Shown: positions 28,166-35,965 of the stretch, piece after piece | Layout of the letters: each line of letters begins with the position of its first letter | Position numbering within the stretch: the first letter of the stretch is position 1 | Source: CAYFVR01 sp046541515 | GTDB taxonomy: Bacteria > Desulfobacterota > Desulfobacteria > Desulfobacterales > Desulfococcaceae | Direction of reading: 5' to 3' | DNA: 64,000 nucleotides | Assembly: GCA_046541515.1 (NCBI GenBank) | Contig: JBKHDD010000001.1 | Coordinates: 28,099 to 92,098, forward strand | Program-made: the position numbers and the translations under genes | The notes under the pieces: model-generated | What the model saw: only the letters and a program-made list of their open reading frames with translations | Told to the model about the DNA's origin: nothing | The model's database searches: none

Positions 28166-28415
28166 TCAGGGAAGCTCTTTGCCATTCCTCCACAATTCAT
28201 ACTCGCTGATATCAAACTCGCTATTCCAAACTACGGCATACCCACCTTGTTCAACTTTTACCGCCTTGAACAAGGCCAGTTTTTTTTAGCGGTCAAAACA
28301 TATCCTTGTTTAGCAGATGGGTGACATCGTACTTTTTCTTTCGGTAGTTGCCGAATTTAACCAGTAACGTGTGGTTGTCGATTGCATGGGCGGATTTGAT
28401 CTTTGGACGTTTCAT
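28166..28415 (-). pseudogene. Degenerate DUF2442 gene (nonsense codon plus frameshift)
   Basis: From an ATG at 28415 the frame reads MKRPKIKSAHAIDNHTLL, VKFGNYRKKKYDVTHLLNKDMF and then a TGA. The adjacent frame, after an eight-A tract, reads KKLALFKAVKVEQGGYAVVW and continues to NGKELP and a stop at 28166. Joined, the two halves give a complete DUF2442-like protein with FxPLK between them. At least two lesions (TGA, and one extra A in the tract) are required, so I call it a pseudogene. DUF2442 proteins often accompany small antitoxin-like genes. Confidence 0.7.
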
Positions 28416-28443
28416 TTCGGGCGGAAACTTCCGAAATTCGAGG

Positions 28444-28671
28444 CTATCCCACATTTTTCCTGATTGATCCATCTACATCCATCCCATGCTCTTTTGCATA
28501 CTGGCGCAACGCTTTATTGACGGACTCCGAATCCGGGAAAAGTTTGTGCAATTCGGGAGAAATAACAACGATATTGGTCCCTTCCCGGTAGGCTTTGGCA
28601 TATTTTCCGCGTACCCCGGACTTGATCAGTTCCGCCGGGTATTCAGGCCGCAGTGTGTCTTCATCCTTCAT
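28444..28671 (-). CDS. Small antitoxin-like protein of unknown family
   Basis: 75 residues. The pattern RPEYPAELIKSGVRGKYAKAY, then GTNIVVISPELHKLFPDSESVNKALR, is a widespread small-protein type found next to DUF2442, DUF4160 or PIN-domain genes and often annotated as antitoxin-like. It lies 28 bases upstream of the DUF2442 remnant on the same strand, so the pair was probably one module. No strong ribosome site precedes the ATG. Confidence 0.65.
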   Translation of the reverse strand: MKDEDTLRPEYPAELIKSGVRGKYAKAYREGTNIVVISPELHKLFPDSESVNKALRQYAKEHGMDVDGSIRKNVG

Positions 28672-28834
28672 AGGCTTTACGCTTCGGATTGGTCATGCGG
28701 TTTGGAGGGTGGTTGGGGCGATCTATGTCAGAAACCCGGCAAGACAAATTGCTGTTCCGGATTTATCTTGGTTGTATTTGTTGTTCGGCATAAAACGATT
28801 GAGTCGGAGTCAAGAAAAGAATTCAAAAAAAGTT

Positions 28835-30053
28835 CTATACATTGAATATTGAGGCAATGTCTCCCAGCATTTCAAAAATTTCGCCAAGGCAATCCGTTAT
28901 ATCAATTGCATCTATGGCTATTTCCGAGATACTGATTGGCAATTCTGCAATGTTCTCTATGTCGAAATCCAAAAATACCTCTTTTGTGACCTTCACTGCC
29001 ACAACTCCCGCAATGCTTGTAGCTAATTTTTCGAAATCAACACCCGCTTTGGTCTTGGATTCAGGTTCAGACTCCGATTTAGGATTGGTTTCGCAATCGA
29101 ATTCTGGGTTAAAATTCTTTTTTAGGCATTCCCTATGTTCTGCGTAATTTGTACCGCATATGGAGCAAATGGAGGAGCTTGATTGGACAGGGGAAAGGCA
29201 CACGGTGCAATTTTCTTTGCGTTTTAGTTTGTCCAAAACGATAATTGATTTAAGGACTAAAAAGAACAAGCTCAATTCTTTTTCGTTAATTAGCGAAAAG
29301 CCTTTGCCAATAGTGTCTACCCCCGAAACATTCGCCTTGAATGGAAGCTTGTCCATTGAATAGTAGGGGATGTGGTTTTTCCTCTGAGCATGTTGATCGA
29401 CCGCTATTGCGCCAGTAAATATGATAGGGGGTGAAGCATATGGAGTGTTTTGCAGAGCCAAAAAGGGTTGTGTCGATTAGCGCTAAAATATTTTCCGTCT
29501 CCGGAATACAGCACTTTTTGTGGGCATTTTTTAGTTTTTTGGATGTTATTTCGCCTTCGAAGAGAATAGAATCTGCCTTTTTGTCAAGTTTTATGTGGGA
29601 GGCTATGGATTGAAGTAGGCTTGTTGTGATAGTGGGCGGTGCATTCAGATCATGCTGCAGAGTTTTAAAAAAACGGGAAACATATTGCGCATTGATTGAG
29701 CCTCTTTTTAAAGTTATATCGTATATTATCGTTTTTATGCTTTTGTTTTCTACATTAAAGGAGCAGTTGCCAACCAAATTGTATGGCAGGACGAATGACT
29801 TTGATCCATTATGCCAATAAAAATTAAAGGGGGTAAAGCAAATTGAATTTTTTGAAAGGCCAAAGCTTGTTGTGTCAATAAGCGCGATTACCTTTTCATT
29901 TTCAGGTATATTGCACTGGATACGAGCATTTTTTAGCTTTCGATTGGGTATTTCATCTCCGACATACGCCTTCTTTTCTAACTCTATTCCCGATCGAATA
30001 ATCAAGCTGTTGAAAAATTCTTCGGAAAGAGGGGCGTTTTTAAGATTTTCCAT
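28835..30053 (-). pseudogene. Frameshifted tandem bPH-like-domain protein with zinc ribbon
   Basis: Two overlapping open frames form one former gene. The first (30053 down to 29286) has two copies of a domain: KLKNARIQCNIPENEKVIALIDTT with CFTPFNFYWHNG, and KLKNAHKKCCIPETENILALIDTT with CFTPYHIYWRNS. The second copy breaks at about 29375-29400. Its expected continuation (KNHIPYYSMDKLPFKANVSG) is in the next frame, which runs to 28835. That part adds a zinc ribbon (CTVC and CSIC pairs), an acidic linker and an Ile-rich helical tail. The domain looks like a bacterial PH-type fold in which VIALIDTT and FTP are core strands; this assignment is tentative. Codon use is AT-rich, unlike the flanks, suggesting recent acquisition. 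Confidence 0.6.
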
Positions 30054-30304
30054 AATGAAAAGCTCTAAATAATGGTTTTATGGAATATTAGATTTTTGGG
30101 GATTCCGTGAGCGGGGCGAAAGGTACCAATCTTCACAAATGAAACCAGAAATTTATCATTTTGTCAATGTTTATATCTCCCAATAAAATTGGGTTTGATT
30201 CAGGTATGAATGGAAACGATTGATTTTCAAATAATATCAGAGTTTTCAAGTTTGCCCAGTTTTCAAAAGTATTCGGAATCCACAAATTTGGCCTCGAAAC
30301 CTTC
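30054..30304. other. AT-rich non-coding end of the accessory island
   Basis: About 250 bases with many A/T runs and no open frame of note. The sequence returns to high GC at about 30300, at the end of the NYN-domain gene. No clear attachment-site repeat was found. Confidence 0.5.
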
Positions 30305-31573
30305 TCACCCCAACGACCGAATCATCTCCTCCACCTGGCTCAAATGCTGATCGTCCCCGTAAAGCATTTCGGAGAGCGCCCCCGTATCCGGCTTCCCCTC
30401 GATGTTGTCCGACACCCGCTTCACCAGCATTCGAAACACTCGCCACAGCAGGTCCGATTCCGAGGCGATGTCTTCGGACAAAAGAATCCGGCTTCGGCTG
30501 GGGTCGATGCGGAAGCCGAAGGCTTTGTAGATCAGCGCCTTGATCTTGGAAACGTCGGTTTCGGTCACGCAGAATTCCCGTTCCTCCATGCGCCGCATGA
30601 GCAGGTTTTTGAAATCCACGTAGGAATCCACCCCGCCGTCGGACTGCTGAAACAACCGATAACTTTCCCACAGGCCCTCGATCATGATTTGCGGTTGAGG
30701 CAGGCGAATCTGCTGTTTCTTTAAAATCCGGCCGTAGATCGCCTCGGTGTCGGAAATGTTCTCCCGCTCCTCCAGGAACCCTTCGCAGTCGTTTTTGCCC
30801 TTCATCGTCACCAGATGGTCGTGTTCGCCCTGCACTATGGAGAGAAAGTCGCAGGCGTCCAGGAACGAGGAAAAATTGGTGAAGCCGAAATTGGTTTCGT
30901 CAAAGGAAGGGTCCAGCCGGATCATCATTGGTTTGATGGCCGCCTTCCGGGCGAAGGGCTCGCCGGATTCGGACATGATTTTGGTGATCGCCTTGGAGAG
31001 CAACGCCTTGGCGTCCTCCAAATCCTCGATCTGATATTCCACCTCCTCCATGCTGGAAATCGAGGCCGACTTCATCCGGAGGCTGGCGTAAAATTTGAAC
31101 TGGTTGCAGGCCTTGATCCAATACTGATTGGTCGTCTCCTTCACCCCGATGCCGATGATCTCCTTGCCCTTCTGACGCACCCGCTGGGCGATGGCGATGT
31201 AGTCGCTGTCGCCGCCGATCAGCACGATGGTGTCGATGTGGGGATTGGAGTTGAGGTCTTCAATCACGTCGATGGCCATGCGGATGTCCGCGCCGTTTTT
31301 TCCGTGGCTGCCCCGGGGAAAAAGCTGCACCAGGTCCAGCGCGTATTCCTGGAGCAGGAAATTGTAGGGATAAAAAAAGCTCCAGTTGGCGTACGCCTTG
31401 TTGATGTTGATGTCGCCCACCGAGGCGATGTATTCCATGATCGAGGTGATGTCCACGATGTCCGGCTGTCGGGAATACCGGTTTTCGTAATACCATTTCG
31501 GCCCGTAGGTCACGGTGCACAGCGAGGCGTGGATGTTTTCGAAGTCCCAGTAAACCGCCACTTTATTGACCAT
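30305..31573 (-). CDS. NYN-domain putative ribonuclease with LOTUS/OST-HTH domain
   Basis: 422 residues from the ATG at 31573, preceded by AAGGTG; upstream in-frame sequence is arginine-rich and unlikely to be coding. The NYN domain (1-170) shows the PIN-like acidic residues: VAVYWDFENIH, GADIRMAIDVIEDL and VLIGGDSDYIAIAQRV. A LOTUS/OST-HTH-like RNA-binding domain lies at about 200-290 (ARKAAIKPMMIRLDPSFDETNFGF, then FLDACDFLSIV). A second helical region (about 330-410) may be another. NYN-LOTUS proteins are predicted RNases or RNA-binding regulators, some linked to conflict systems. It stands alone between the island and the SRAP gene. Confidence 0.9.
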   Translation of the reverse strand: MVNKVAVYWDFENIHASLCTVTYGPKWYYENRYSRQPDIVDITSIMEYIASVGDININKAYANWSFFYPYNFLLQEYALDLVQLFPRGSHGKNGADIRMAIDVIEDLNSNPHIDTIVLIGGDSDYIAIAQRVRQKGKEIIGIGVKETTNQYWIKACNQFKFYASLRMKSASISSMEEVEYQIEDLEDAKALLSKAITKIMSESGEPFARKAAIKPMMIRLDPSFDETNFGFTNFSSFLDACDFLSIVQGEHDHLVTMKGKNDCEGFLEERENISDTEAIYGRILKKQQIRLPQPQIMIEGLWESYRLFQQSDGGVDSYVDFKNLLMRRMEEREFCVTETDVSKIKALIYKAFGFRIDPSRSRILLSEDIASESDLLWRVFRMLVKRVSDNIEGKPDTGALSEMLYGDDQHLSQVEEMIRSLG

Positions 31574-31684
31574 ATGACACCTTGCGTTGGCTCCCCTTTG
31601 AAGTTCCTTTTCCGGCGGCCTTGCCACAAGGCCCGGACGCGGCCGCCTTTTTCCGGTTTTATTTTTTCCGGCCCTGGTCAAACG

Positions 31685-32386
31685 TCAGGAAACGGGGCCG
31701 TCTTCCCCAGAATCGTCCGCGTTCACCGGTTCGACGCAATCGGGCGCGTCGTGACTCGGTTTGTTCATGCGCGGGGAGACGGGGTAAAAATCCAGATCGG
31801 TTACCGCCTTTTCCGCCAGAAGGCGGCGCAGGGCGTCCACCGCTTGGGCCTCGGGATCAAGCCAGCCATCGTGGGACTCCCCGTCCAAAATCACCGGCAT
31901 CCGGTCGTGGAGTTCCGCCGTCGGTCCCTCCGCCGGACGGGTGAGAACCGTGCAGGAACGGTAGTCGTTCTCCCCCTCCCGCCAGATGTCCCAAAGCCCC
32001 GCCATGGCGAAGGGTTCCCGGTCCGGCCGATGGATGAAAAACGGCTGTTTCGGGCCGTATCCCGCCTTTTTCCATTCGTAAAAGCCGTCCGCCGGAATCA
32101 GGCAGCGATGGCGCCGAAAAGCGGTTCGAAAGCTGGGCTTTTCGTGGGCGGTCTCGGATCGGGCGTTGATGAGCCGGCCGGCGGCCGAAGCCTCCTCGGC
32201 CCAGTGGGGCACGAGCCCCCAGCGGAGTTTGCCCAGCCGCCGCTTGCCCTCGTGGGCGACGATGGCCAGTACCTCTTGGGTGGGCGCGACGTTGTAGCGG
32301 GGTTCCACCTCGCAGGTGACCACGTCGATGGCGAAATGGTCCACCAGCGTTTCCAGGGTCGATTGCTGGACGAAACGGCCGCACAT
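31685..32386 (-). CDS. SRAP/YedK (HMCES-type) abasic-site DNA-protein crosslink protein
   Basis: 233 residues. The catalytic Cys2 (MCGRFV) attaches covalently to abasic sites in single-stranded DNA. Other family residues are present: RYNVAPTQEV, INARSET, the glutamate in ADGFYEWKK and the histidine in HDRMPVIL. GGAGG lies seven bases before the ATG. Family members shield abasic sites during replication and are often SOS-linked, though I saw no LexA box here. Confidence 0.95.
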   Translation of the reverse strand: MCGRFVQQSTLETLVDHFAIDVVTCEVEPRYNVAPTQEVLAIVAHEGKRRLGKLRWGLVPHWAEEASAAGRLINARSETAHEKPSFRTAFRRHRCLIPADGFYEWKKAGYGPKQPFFIHRPDREPFAMAGLWDIWREGENDYRSCTVLTRPAEGPTAELHDRMPVILDGESHDGWLDPEAQAVDALRRLLAEKAVTDLDFYPVSPRMNKPSHDAPDCVEPVNADDSGEDGPVS

Positions 32387-32463
32387 GGTCGGGCCTCCGG
32401 TTGGGAGGAAAAGTCCTTACGGGAATGGAATCGTTCGCAGATTTGCCAAAATGTCCGAACCCC

Positions 32464-32535
32464 GGGAGCGACGAGTTGTATTCGTCGCGCGATTCCAGAC
32501 AGGCCCCGATGCGACGAGTACAACTCGTCGCTCCC
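32464..32535. repeat. Nested palindromic REP-like element
   Basis: A 25-base inverted repeat (32464-32488 and 32511-32535, one mismatch) surrounds a 22-base loop. Each arm is itself a palindrome: the right arm contains GCGACGAGT-ACA-ACTCGTCGC. The element lies between the SRAP gene and the DUF1786 stop. This architecture is typical of dispersed REP or IS-derived palindromes, and it could also terminate or stabilise the transcript. Confidence 0.75.
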
Positions 32536-32568
32536 AGTCGGAAAAGTACGGGATTCCCCCAAACGGCT

Positions 32569-33645
32569 TCACCGATAATCCCGCCGCGGCAACCCCTTCC
32601 GCCGCCGGATGGCTTCCAGCAGGCCCAACGTTCCGGTCATCATGTTGTCGCCCAGGGGCGCGCCCCAGGCCACGCCCAGTTTGGAGCCGACCATTCGCCC
32701 CCGCAAGGGACCCGTGGCGATTACCGGCTCGGCGGCGGAGCGTCCGATGGCGTTTCGAATCCAGGCCCCGTGGCCGCCTTCGGCCAGCACCCGTTCGTGG
32801 GAAAGCTCGCCTTCGGCCAGCCCGATCAGCAGGGATTCCAGCCGCTCCCGGGTCATGTCGTGGGTATGGTATTCGAAAAATCCGGCCAGGGCGTCGCCGT
32901 CCATCGCGCCGCCCACGGTGTGGGAGGTCGCCACGTCCAGCACCAGAACCCGCTCCCGGCCGTCCCGCAGCGGGTCCAGAGACGCCCCCAGCACCGCCGC
33001 CATGCCGCTGTCCATCACAAAGACTTCCCGGGTGGGCAGCGTCGCCGCCGTCGCCGCGATGGAGCGAAGCCGGTTGAAGGTTTCCGGGATCGCTTCCGCC
33101 GGGTAGAGGCAGGCTTCCGGGTGGGGATCGGCCGCCAGGGCCTCCCGGAACAGATTGTGGCGGTAGTCCAGATGGCTGGTCCCGGGCGGGGCCACGCCGT
33201 GGTCCTGGGCGCAGACGCCCACGGCGTCGAATTCAAACGGAACGTCGAAGCCGTCCACCAGGTTCCGGAGCCGCTCCGGGTCCAGATCGGCCAGCGCCAG
33301 GGTCTGGTAATCCTCGCGTTTTCCCAGGGCTTGGACCTCTTCTTCCGGGAGAATCCGAAGCCCGGCCGCCCGAACCCGGTCCGGATCGTGGTGAACCGTG
33401 GCGGCGGCGGACGGGGAGATGGCCACGTCCCCCGTTTGCGCCCGCTCCATCAGCCGCGCCGCCACCGGACCGCCGCCCATTTCCACGCCGGTCACGGCCA
33501 GATTTCCGGGCAGGGCCGCCACCCGGTCCGCCAACGCGCGGACGGGGGAGCGGACCACCGCCTTGAAATGGTGCTCCAGGTCGTCGTCCCACACGAGCAC
33601 GTCCATGGTGCCCGCGCCAATGTCGATCAGCAGATGGCGGCTCAC
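32569..33645 (-). CDS. DUF1786 family protein (ASKHA-like fold)
   Basis: 358 residues. The N-terminus MSRHLLIDIGAGTMDVLVWD is an actin/sugar-kinase-type phosphate loop, and a second such loop is VLVLDVATSHTVGGAMDG. The family segment FEYHTHDMTRERLESLLIGLAEGELSHERVLAEGGHGA is present. DUF1786 proteins are sometimes annotated as pyruvate-formate-lyase-activating-enzyme related, without proof. Its ATG overlaps the histidine kinase stop by four bases (ATGA), so the two are translated together. Confidence 0.88.
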   Translation of the reverse strand: MSRHLLIDIGAGTMDVLVWDDDLEHHFKAVVRSPVRALADRVAALPGNLAVTGVEMGGGPVAARLMERAQTGDVAISPSAAATVHHDPDRVRAAGLRILPEEEVQALGKREDYQTLALADLDPERLRNLVDGFDVPFEFDAVGVCAQDHGVAPPGTSHLDYRHNLFREALAADPHPEACLYPAEAIPETFNRLRSIAATAATLPTREVFVMDSGMAAVLGASLDPLRDGRERVLVLDVATSHTVGGAMDGDALAGFFEYHTHDMTRERLESLLIGLAEGELSHERVLAEGGHGAWIRNAIGRSAAEPVIATGPLRGRMVGSKLGVAWGAPLGDNMMTGTLGLLEAIRRRKGLPRRDYR

Positions 33646-35819
33646 GATGCGGACTCCTTCCGGTTGGCCCCGCCTTTCGCCGGCGGCGCTTCCGGGTCCG
33701 GCTTTCCCAGGGCACGGCGGATGGCGCGGGCCATCTGGCGTTTAACCACAGGCTTCATCAGATATTCGTTGACGCCCAGGAACCGGGCCTCGACGGGCGA
33801 AAGGGCTTCGCTGAAACCGGTGCACAGAATCACCGGAACGTCGGGCCGGATGTTCCGGCACTGGCGGGTGAGCGCCGCGCCGGTGATGTTGGGCATGGTC
33901 TGGTCGGTAATGACGAGGTCGAATCGGTGGGGCGTGGCCCGAAACGCCTCCAGCGCCTCCACGCTGCTGGTGCGCACGGTCACGGTGTAGCCCAGCCGCT
34001 CCAGCATCTGCCGCTCCATTTCGGTGATCTGCACCTCGTCGTCCACCAGCAGAATGTGTTCGGTGCCGCCCGCGACTTCCTCCGACGGCGGCGCGGGGGC
34101 CGTTTCCGCCTCGATGTCCAGCGCCGGAAAGAAGATGGTGAAGGTGGCGCCTTTGCCCGCTTCGCTTTGCACCTGGATGCCGCCGCCGCAGGCTTTCACG
34201 ATGCCGTGGACCACCGCCAGCCCCATCCCCGTGCCCTTGGTCGGGTCCTTGGTGGTGAAGTAGGGCTCGAAAACCCGTCCCAGAGTGAAGCGATCCATGC
34301 CCGGGCCGGTGTCCCGCACCGAAAGGGCCAGGGCCGGGCCGGGGCGAATGCCCAGATTGTGATCCAGCGCGTCGGGGTCCACTTCGGTTCTTCGGAGGTT
34401 CACCTCCATGCGGCCGCCGGTTTCCGCCATGGCGTGGTAGGCGTTGGTGCACAGGTTCATGACGATCTGGTGAATCCGGGTGGGGTCGGCCAGCACGGGG
34501 CCGCAGGCCGGGTCGATGTTCTGGACGATCTCGATGGTGGCGGGAACGGTGGATTTGAGCAGTTTCAGCGCCTCTTTGACGACGACCTGAATCTTGAGCG
34601 GTTTGCGCTCCTGTTCGTCGCTGCGGCTGAAGGTCAGAATCTGTTGCACCAGCTCCTGGGCCCGGTTGGCCGCGGCCAGCACCTCCCGCAGATTGGCCCG
34701 GCCGGTGCTTTCGGGCGGCAGGTCGTCCAGGGTGATTTCCGTGTAGCCGATGATGGGGAAGAGAATGTTGTTGAAGTCGTGGGCGATGCCGCCGGCCAGG
34801 GTGCCGATCGACTCCATTTTTTGGGCCTGCCGGAGCTGCCGCTCCATCTTGATTTCTTCGGTCACGTCCCGTTTGACCGCCACGAAATGGGCGATCTCGC
34901 CTTCCGGGTCCTTGACCGGCGAGATGGAGGCTTCCTCCTCGTAAAGTTCCCCGTTTTTTTTTCGATTGATGAAATGGCCGCTCCAGACATCCCCCCGCCG
35001 AAGGGTTTGCCACATGGCGCGGTAAAAGGCATCGTCGTGCATGCCGCTTTTCAGAATTCCCGGCGTCTGGCCAAGGATTTCCGATCGGGGGTAGCCGGTG
35101 ATTCGTTCGAAGGCGGGATTGACGTACTGGATGGCGCCGCGCCCGTCGGTGATGACGATGCTTTCGGCCACCTGTTCCAGCGCGGTGGTCAGCCGCTGAC
35201 GCTCCACCTCTTTCCGGCGTCGGTCGCTGACGTCGGTCAGGTAGAGAATGACGCCCATCGTTTCCCCGTCGGGGTTCCGCAGCGGAAAGGCGGCCTGCTC
35301 CAACCGCAGTCTTTGGCCATCGGGGCACTTGTGCCCAACGGTTTCCCGGTGGGGTTCGCCGGCCGCCAGGGTGGGGATGCCGGGGCAGATGGCGCACGGG
35401 CCCGATTCTCCCCGGCAGACCGCGAAACAGGGGCGGCCGTCCAGCGGCGTTGGCAGTCCGAACAGCTCGATGGCCCTTCGGTTGGCGTCCAGCAGACGCA
35501 TGTTCCGGTCCAGCACCAGGATGCCGTCCTGGATGCCGTCGAAGACTTGGCGGAGGAAGTTGGGGTTACCGTTGGACTCGGATGGTTCCGGGACGGCCGC
35601 CGTTTCGGTCGCGGGCCTGTTGCGGCCCGGGCGGCGGCACAAGAAAAACCAGAAGGGGAAAAACAGCAGGGCCGGCAGGATCAACCCCGCCGCCAGGTAG
35701 ATCGGCGATAGGGTTCCCTCCCGAGCCCAGGACAGACCGGCCAGCACGCATTCGCAGATCAGGACCGAGAGAGCGGCGGCCAGGAAATGGTCGCTTGGGG
35801 AGGGGGATTCGGCGGTCAT
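33642..35819 (-). CDS. Hybrid sensor histidine kinase (2 TM, 2 PAS, HisKA, HATPase, REC)
   Basis: 725 residues from the ATG at 35819; the longer upstream frame is antisense to the AsmA-like gene. Two membrane segments (about 11-30 and 38-58) have almost no periplasmic loop, so sensing is probably membrane or cytoplasmic. PAS1 (about 85-195) has a Cys-rich insert (CFAVCRGESGPCAICP) that may bind a metal. PAS2 (about 205-325) contains YVNPAFERITGYPRSEILGQ. The phosphoacceptor His is in GGIAHDFNNIL (about 345). The ATP-binding part shows DTGPGMDRFTLGRVFEPYFTTK and GTGMGLAVVHGIV. The C-terminal receiver (about 595-710) has the Asp in LVITDQTMPNITG and Lys in YLMKPV. It is co-transcribed with the DUF1786 gene. 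Confidence 0.92.
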   Translation of the reverse strand: MTAESPSPSDHFLAAALSVLICECVLAGLSWAREGTLSPIYLAAGLILPALLFFPFWFFLCRRPGRNRPATETAAVPEPSESNGNPNFLRQVFDGIQDGILVLDRNMRLLDANRRAIELFGLPTPLDGRPCFAVCRGESGPCAICPGIPTLAAGEPHRETVGHKCPDGQRLRLEQAAFPLRNPDGETMGVILYLTDVSDRRRKEVERQRLTTALEQVAESIVITDGRGAIQYVNPAFERITGYPRSEILGQTPGILKSGMHDDAFYRAMWQTLRRGDVWSGHFINRKKNGELYEEEASISPVKDPEGEIAHFVAVKRDVTEEIKMERQLRQAQKMESIGTLAGGIAHDFNNILFPIIGYTEITLDDLPPESTGRANLREVLAAANRAQELVQQILTFSRSDEQERKPLKIQVVVKEALKLLKSTVPATIEIVQNIDPACGPVLADPTRIHQIVMNLCTNAYHAMAETGGRMEVNLRRTEVDPDALDHNLGIRPGPALALSVRDTGPGMDRFTLGRVFEPYFTTKDPTKGTGMGLAVVHGIVKACGGGIQVQSEAGKGATFTIFFPALDIEAETAPAPPSEEVAGGTEHILLVDDEVQITEMERQMLERLGYTVTVRTSSVEALEAFRATPHRFDLVITDQTMPNITGAALTRQCRNIRPDVPVILCTGFSEALSPVEARFLGVNEYLMKPVVKRQMARAIRRALGKPDPEAPPAKGGANRKESAS

Positions 35820-35874
35820 GTCGGCGGGCGGTTCCCTTTCGAAACGGGCGCGGTCGGGTCCAAATTGTCCCGGC

Positions 35875-35909
35875 GGCGCGGCCGCATCCGAAAAACGGAA
35901 GGCCGCGCC
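35875..35909. other. GC-rich inverted repeat between AsmA-like gene and histidine kinase
   Basis: A nine-base GC stem (35875-35883 with 35901-35909), with further pairing in the 17-base loop, lies between the two minus-strand genes. No T tract follows on the minus strand, so it is at best a weak terminator or an mRNA-stabilising hairpin. Confidence 0.4.
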
Positions 35910-35965
35910 CGGATTTCCCGCGGCGTGGACGGCTATTTGCGGCTGAAGCCGGGATCGGGTTTTCG

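Noticed and set aside
28280..28298. prfB-like programmed +1 frameshift (TTT TGA C) in the DUF2442 gene
   Set aside because: A +1 shift there runs into TAA two codons later, so it cannot produce the full protein.
28600..28850. Plus-strand short frames in the AT-rich island
   Set aside because: They are opposite the antitoxin-like gene or lack ribosome sites and recognisable sequence.
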